From Blakeslea trispora (taxonomy: Eukaryota > Mucoromycota > Mucoromycetes > Mucorales > Choanephoraceae): DNA of 64,000 nucleotides. Below are positions 59,059 to 64,000 of the stretch, in pieces. Location of the stretch: assembly GCA_025331445.1 (NCBI GenBank), contig JAIWNE010000139.1, positions 1-64,000 on the forward strand. The letters are read 5' to 3'. The notes under the pieces were generated by a model. That model was given only the letters and a program-made list of their open reading frames with translations, was not told the origin of the DNA and did not search any database. How positions within the stretch are numbered: the first letter of the stretch is position 1; every line of letters starts with the position of its first letter. The position numbers and the translations under genes were made by a program.

Positions 59059-59403
59059 ACAGCAAATAAATACACAGAAAAAAAAAGAGAGAGGGTGAAA
59101 TTCAAATGTTATCTCAAATCATTTGTTAAAGAAATATGCGATAAATAATGTGTTTGTGCTATAAGAAGGAGGAGTATATAGTGATTCATGTACTCAGTAC
59201 AGTTTTGCTAAACCATCCTATAAGCTTGAATAAAATAGATACAAGAGTTTTTCTGTTTTTCTTAAAACGAAAACAAAAAAATTGCATAAAAAGAAATCTG
59301 TTGTTGTTACCAATCTTCTAAATATGGAAATTCAGTTTGAATAAATCTGTTGCATAGATCAGTTTGTTTCTACCCCCTTTTTTTTCTATTACTCACAAAA
59401 TAT
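59059..59403. promoter_or_regulatory. Shared divergent promoter (DEG1 / PH-domain gene)
   Basis: 345 bp between opposing start codons, AT-rich, with a C/T tract at 59370-59390 just before the + strand start. No specific site recognised. Confidence 0.45.
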
Positions 59404-62400
59404 ATGTATACTTCAACCTCTTCTAAAGAACTTAATAGGCCTCGTTCCAATCTCGCTTTGAGGCCAAGTTCAGGAGATTGGAAGAGTAGACCTATATCGC
59501 CCTCTTCCAGTACAAGCAATCCAGAACTTGCAAACATGATCAAACGTAATGTTAGCCCAAAACCTGATGGTGACAGACCTTCTTATGGAAGAAGACCACT
59601 TTCTTCTGGTGCCAGTCAGTCTGTTGCTGCGCTTCAGCAGCACCACAAATGGCTCATGCAGCAACAGGCCGAAAATCCATCCATGTCAGTCTCTCGTATT
59701 TCAAGTAGCAGCAGTGCACAGAATTACAGATCAGTCTCTCCTGCTCCTTCTAGAACAGCCAATAGCAACAAGCATTATTCTCAGGGTCAACAACACCAAT
59801 ACAATTCTGCTGTATCAGCAAACAATGATAATGACGATGTCATATTTGATGACAATCTTGAAATTGAAGACGAAGGAGATGACATTGAAGAAGAGCATAT
59901 CATTGTTACTCAAGACTTAAGAGCTAGGTCACCAAACTTTAATCGTGGTAAGCAAAAAGAAGGTTGTTGTCTATTGTTTTATGTCACTCATTTTTCTTTA
60001 AAAAAAAAGGTTCTGGTGGATCAGTTATGTCTATGCAGCCTTCATCCTATCATCCCTCCCATACTAGCTCTCAAGAGTCCAAAGTAACTTATACTCCAAA
60101 TTTATTGTCTAGAAAAAATTCTGATTATTTGCAAAACATCATTAGGTTGTCAAGGAAGGCTGGCTTTATAGAAAGAATGGCTTGATGGTATGTGTCATTG
60201 TATTTACGAATTTCCTTTTGAAGATATTAATTTCTCTATATAGCAATGGAAAGCTGTTTATGCAGTTGCCAAACACGGAAATGCAGTACGACCTGGTAGT
60301 CTGTATTTGTACAAAGATACAAAGGTAGATGTCATGTCTTAACTCTAATTCATTCGTGTACCAACATCTTTAAATAGTGCGCAAACCATGTTCATACATA
60401 CGACATGAGTGAAGTGCTTGAAATATCTCCTCGCGCACAAGAATATAAACAAGGAATTAAATGGGAGTTTCGAATGCTGGTCAAAAGAGATGATGTTAAT
60501 TTTGCTACTGATGATATGTTGTCTCGAAAGGATTGGATCGACTCTTTGACCTCCATTATGGGAAAAGTATCGATTGCTACTCAAAATGAGCTGACCTCCC
60601 GTATACAGTCTTCAGAGCAAATGAACCGTGATTTGCAAGGGGTAGCTGAAGATTTAGATGCCGAGAATACACAATTAAAACAAGAGCTCCAAACGCTGAC
60701 GGACGAAACATCAAAAAAGGAAAGATTTTATCAGCAAGAGCTACATAACAGAGGAAATGAGCTTAAAGAGGCATTCGCAAAAAAAGAACGACAACTTCAG
60801 CAAGAACTACATGACAAACAAGAGGATATGGATAGACAAAGGCAAGCGCTTGAGATGAAGTGTCAGATTCTCGAAAGAGAAGCAATGCAATGGAGAAATA
60901 AGCTCAATGAAATTGAAAAAAGAAACAAGTTCTCGGCGGCTGACATGGATCTCAAACACCAAGCGAAAATTGATCTACTGGAGGATGAGGTCCACAAATG
61001 GCGCATACGCGTAAATGAGCTAGAGAACGAGATTGAATACAAAAATCTCAGAAACGAGAAATATAAGAGCAGAGGTAACGGCTCAATCGAAGATAGCAAT
61101 GGTAATATTAGAGAGTCAATGGCAGATGTCAAATTCAGTTTGCAAGTTCTAAGAGACCAAATCAAGTCTACTGTACCTGAAGGTTCTTTACAAGAGATCA
61201 AGGAGACTATAGACAAAGTCTGTACAAATCTTGACGAGGCTAGAGATAACTGGGATGGACTACAAAAAGATATTGTCAAGTTCTTGGAAGTTGAAAAAGA
61301 AGATGCCCAAATAGAGAAATCTAATCAAAAGCACATGATTGAGCTTTTGCGCAACGACTTTATTGATTTACGCGAAGAGATCACTGGCGTTTCAAGTAAT
61401 GAGGCATCAGAAGAAACGGATGAAGAAGCCAAGAAGCCATTGTCTTTGACAGAAAAGTTTGACATTTTGATACAAATGATCGAAAATGTCCAAATCGGTC
61501 AATCCCGTCTTTCATCTTCAATGGCAGACCATAACAACTTACCTGCTAATGCCTCTAGTCAAAGCTTACCAACCACACCTGTATCTGACACTACTTCCTT
61601 AAAGGACCGAGAGTGCGAGCTTCTTGATGCTGTCTCCTCGCAACAGCAACAGCTATCAGAATGGATCAAAGAATCAAAAGAAATCCAGACGTCTACTCTA
61701 GAAAAAATCGAAAGCAGCATCAGACAAAACCGTTCACTACCCAAAACTCCAGCAGACTTTGGCAGACTACATGATAAGATAGACAAAGCCTTGAGCACAG
61801 CTATGGAAGAGATATTAGCAAGTCAAAAGCAAGGTCAAGAGGAACAAGGCAAAAATCTCAAAGTAATTGGAAACTATCTTCAACTTATCTCTAATGATAT
61901 TCAAGAGAGTTCAATTCCAGATTTATCGGCTTTATCTCAGCAACTGGAAGATGTTGTTGAACGTCTAAACTCAACCGAAGAAAGGCTGACTTTGCTCCAC
62001 GACTCACCAAACCTTTATTCCGATGCCAACAAAGAGGACAATTCAATGTCTTTCCATAACATAAAGCCTTCAGACTTGTCAGATGATGATAAGCTATCAC
62101 AGCTCTATCAATTTGTCAAAAATACTGAGAAATTCATGGAACGCTCTGTCCGTATCTTGAATCGATACAATGATAATCCAAACGGTATGGAAGAAACTAT
62201 TCGCCGAGCTGTCAAGGGGGCTTCAAAGACACAACTGGAAGAAATCATCAACCTTCAAGAGCAAAACAAGCTAGAAAAGCATTTGATAGAAAAGAAGATG
62301 GAACGATACGAAGAAAACGCACGTAGCTACTTTGAGAAGTCGATGGAAAGAATGCATTCGGATTTACACGAGTTTACTGGCGTCATGTATGAAATGCTTG

Positions 62401-63182
62401 AGAGACTCGTATTGCAAGCTTTGGGCCATTCTTCTTCATCCGGTAGCGATGGCAGCCCACAAGAAGCCTCTCCACTTCACGGAAAACTCTCCGGCGTCAG
62501 TGAGCTACTCAAAGAGGACATCAATAAACTGGAATCAGACAGAAACGAGCTCGAAAAAACTGTCAAAGAGCTCCGTCAATTGTGTAATGATCTTGAGAAA
62601 CAAATAGACCGACGTCAAGCAGAACTGAACTCACTAAAATCAGAATACGAGCTAACAAACTCTAATATTCAAAGAATGCGTCAAGAAGGCGTTGAGAATC
62701 TATCGAAAGAGTTTGGATCTTTAATGGAGCAAATAGTCGTACTGAAGAAATTAGCAAACACGACAGACAAATTCTCTGAGTCAACAAGTAAAAAAGTGCA
62801 CCAGGTAAGCTAACATAGGATAAAAAAAACAAATTATTAGTTGTTGTTGCTGATTTGTTATTTGACGAATGATTAAAAAAAAAAGAATTATACCACCACA
62901 CAAACAGCACCTGGAGCATATAACAATCGATTTACACGACAGAGCATGAACGGCAATGATACATCCATGATGAGGTCTTCAAATGATAGCCAAGATGAAA
63001 CAGATTGTGATTTAAACTTTCATGACATACTAAGCAGCCAAACCAACAGCAGACGAAATTCACAATTTAGTGAAAGTGAAAAGCAACAAAACGGAGTCAA
63101 GTCTTCTCTGATTGGAAGTCGTGACCGGCCCAGAAGAGCAAAGAGTCCACTCGCTGGTTATCTAAACCGTAATAATATATAA
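59404..63182 (+). CDS. PH-domain, long coiled-coil protein, 1,154 aa
   Basis: Exons are 59404-59947, 60010-60083, 60146-60187, 60244-60324, 60378-62804 and 62886-63182. Exon 3 (42 nt) and exon 4 are required to rebuild a PH domain at about 207-320: VVKEGWLYRKNGLM, QWKAVYAVAKHG, GSLYLYKDTK, DMSEVLEISPRA, WEFRMLVKRDD, RKDWIDSLTSIMG. Residues 1-206 are Ser/Pro/Gln-rich with an acidic patch. About 330-1060 is heptad-rich coiled coil (QQELHDKQEDMDRQRQALE). The tail has RDRPRRAKSPLAGYL. The last acceptor follows an A-run (AAAAAG at 62885); the next AG would break the frame. The layout suggests a membrane- or cortex-bound scaffold; I cannot name an orthologue. The ATG at 59404 is the first in frame. 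Confidence 0.85.
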
Positions 63183-63340
63183 GTTTTATAGGAAATTTAA
63201 CCTACTTGTAATTAGAGTAATTATTTTGGTTTAGTTGTGTTAGTAATAACGTTAACATGATGCTCGAGTAAAAATAAATTTTACTTTTCTTTCAATTTCC
63301 AGTTTTTCTGTTAATTAAGATTTATCTTGTTTGAAAGTAC

Positions 63341-64000
63341 ATGTATAGCTATTATCAGCCTTGCAATTACTCCAGGGCGATTAATCGCCAAGATGAGGCC
63401 TTGGAAGATTTAATGCGAGTATCAAGACAACGGAAGCATCAGCAACAGCAACATTATGACAATTTCTTTCCGCTCAGTAACACCAACAATAATCATTATC
63501 AGCAGAGAACTAGCCGACAGCCTGTCCCTCCTCCTCCTCCTCCTCCAGCTCCTCCAGCTCCCGCTCCTCAATACCATAATCGGCCCAGGAAAAGTGATCC
63601 AATTAATCATTACCAATACCCAATCTGGCCAACCTCGCCTCCTCCACATGCCGACGTCGTTCCTTTACAACAACCAAGAGAGTACTATGAGTCAAATGGC
63701 TTAGCATCGCATCCTTCTTACAAACCAAAGACATGGATCAACAAAATACTTTCCCACTCAGCTTCATCGGAAGAGACTTCATATCGTACAAATGCAAAGC
63801 CTGCAATCTCAGAGCCCGTTCTATTCTATCATAAAGAGAAGGTGAATGAAAGTTATGAAAGTTCGGATGATGAGGTAGGACTACTTGATTTGAAAAATCG
63901 AAAGCATAAAAAGAAAAAGCAGCACTTGCCAGCGCTGAAACTGGACTCAAGTCCAACAATTATCCCGGCTGTTTCGGGAGCAGTAAAAAAAGTGGTAGTG
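63341..64000 (+). CDS. Proline/glutamine-rich protein, N-terminal part (3' partial)
   Basis: From ATG 63341 the frame is open for 220 codons to the window edge. It begins MYSYYQPCNYSRAINRQDEA, continues through Gln/His-rich sequence (RKHQQQQHYDNFF), a poly-Pro block (PVPPPPPPPAPPAPAPQ) of the kind bound by SH3, WW or profilin, more Pro/Ser sequence, then a segment YKPKTWINKILSHSASS and a basic stretch (KNRKHKKKKQHL). No domain is complete in the window. It starts 158 bp after the stop of the PH-domain gene, on the same strand; the missing 3' half would decide its identity. Confidence 0.7.
   Translation, partial: MYSYYQPCNYSRAINRQDEALEDLMRVSRQRKHQQQQHYDNFFPLSNTNNNHYQQRTSRQPVPPPPPPPAPPAPAPQYHNRPRKSDPINHYQYPIWPTSPPPHADVVPLQQPREYYESNGLASHPSYKPKTWINKILSHSASSEETSYRTNAKPAISEPVLFYHKEKVNESYESSDDEVGLLDLKNRKHKKKKQHLPALKLDSSPTIIPAVSGAVKKVVV

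Noticed and set aside
1..64000. tRNA, rRNA and CRISPR-like arrays
   Set aside because: I scanned for T-arm-like GGTTCRA strings and regular spaced repeats; the few GGTTCA hits lacked matching acceptor and anticodon stems, and no array was seen. A covariance-model scan would be decisive.

Overview
This window is nuclear DNA from a filamentous fungus, most likely a Mucoromycotina/Mucorales species. It is AT-rich with many poly-A/T tracts. Genes are broken by short GT-AG introns, mostly 48-90 nt, and I could close reading frames exactly across them. Other pointers are a single-chain type I fatty acid synthase, decayed Tc1/mariner (IS630-like) transposase remnants, and an opisthokont gene set (Tonsoku-like, ANKRD40-like, cytochrome c peroxidase, RGS protein). 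There are no prokaryotic features. The lineage call is inference; no search was run.

Layout. 0-4 kb: the tail of an unknown Ser-rich gene, then a divergent pair, an ANKRD40-like ankyrin protein (-) and a DEP/RGS regulator of G-protein signalling (+). 4-10 kb: mostly gene-poor DNA with one unknown acidic protein (-). The gap after it holds two exact E2F-type sites and MCB-type sites. 10-19 kb, all +: a 16-exon Tonsoku-like replication-repair scaffold without ankyrin repeats, a typical 2-Cys peroxiredoxin, a dead transposase, complex I subunit NDUFB8 and glyoxalase II. 19-27 kb, all -: a four-TM protein with a long charged tail, pyruvate dehydrogenase E1-alpha, and a large type II membrane protein with two GT-A-like halves. 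27-34 kb: another dead transposase, a secreted KNH-type protein carrying a recent 516-bp tandem duplication, and an unknown Ser-rich protein (-). 35-47 kb: the fused fatty acid synthase (3,932 aa, -). 47-52 kb: gene-free DNA with two more decayed transposases in opposite orientations. 52-64 kb: a PA-TM-RING ubiquitin ligase, a four-TM orphan, cytochrome c peroxidase (-), tRNA pseudouridine synthase Deg1/Pus3 (-), a PH-domain coiled-coil protein, and the start of a proline-rich protein that runs off the end.

How the genes relate. They are not operons, but themes recur. PDH E1-alpha makes the acetyl-CoA that the synthase consumes. NDUFB8 and cytochrome c peroxidase act in or around the respiratory chain. 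Peroxiredoxin, glyoxalase II and cytochrome c peroxidase remove peroxide or reactive aldehydes. The most distinctive items are the ankyrin-less Tonsoku protein with an MCB-bearing promoter and a GC-AG intron, the duplicated Trp/His/Asp repeat protein, the two-domain glycosyltransferase-like protein, and the cell-cycle-type sites in a stretch with no visible gene. All exon boundaries were inferred by eye from splice signals and frame.
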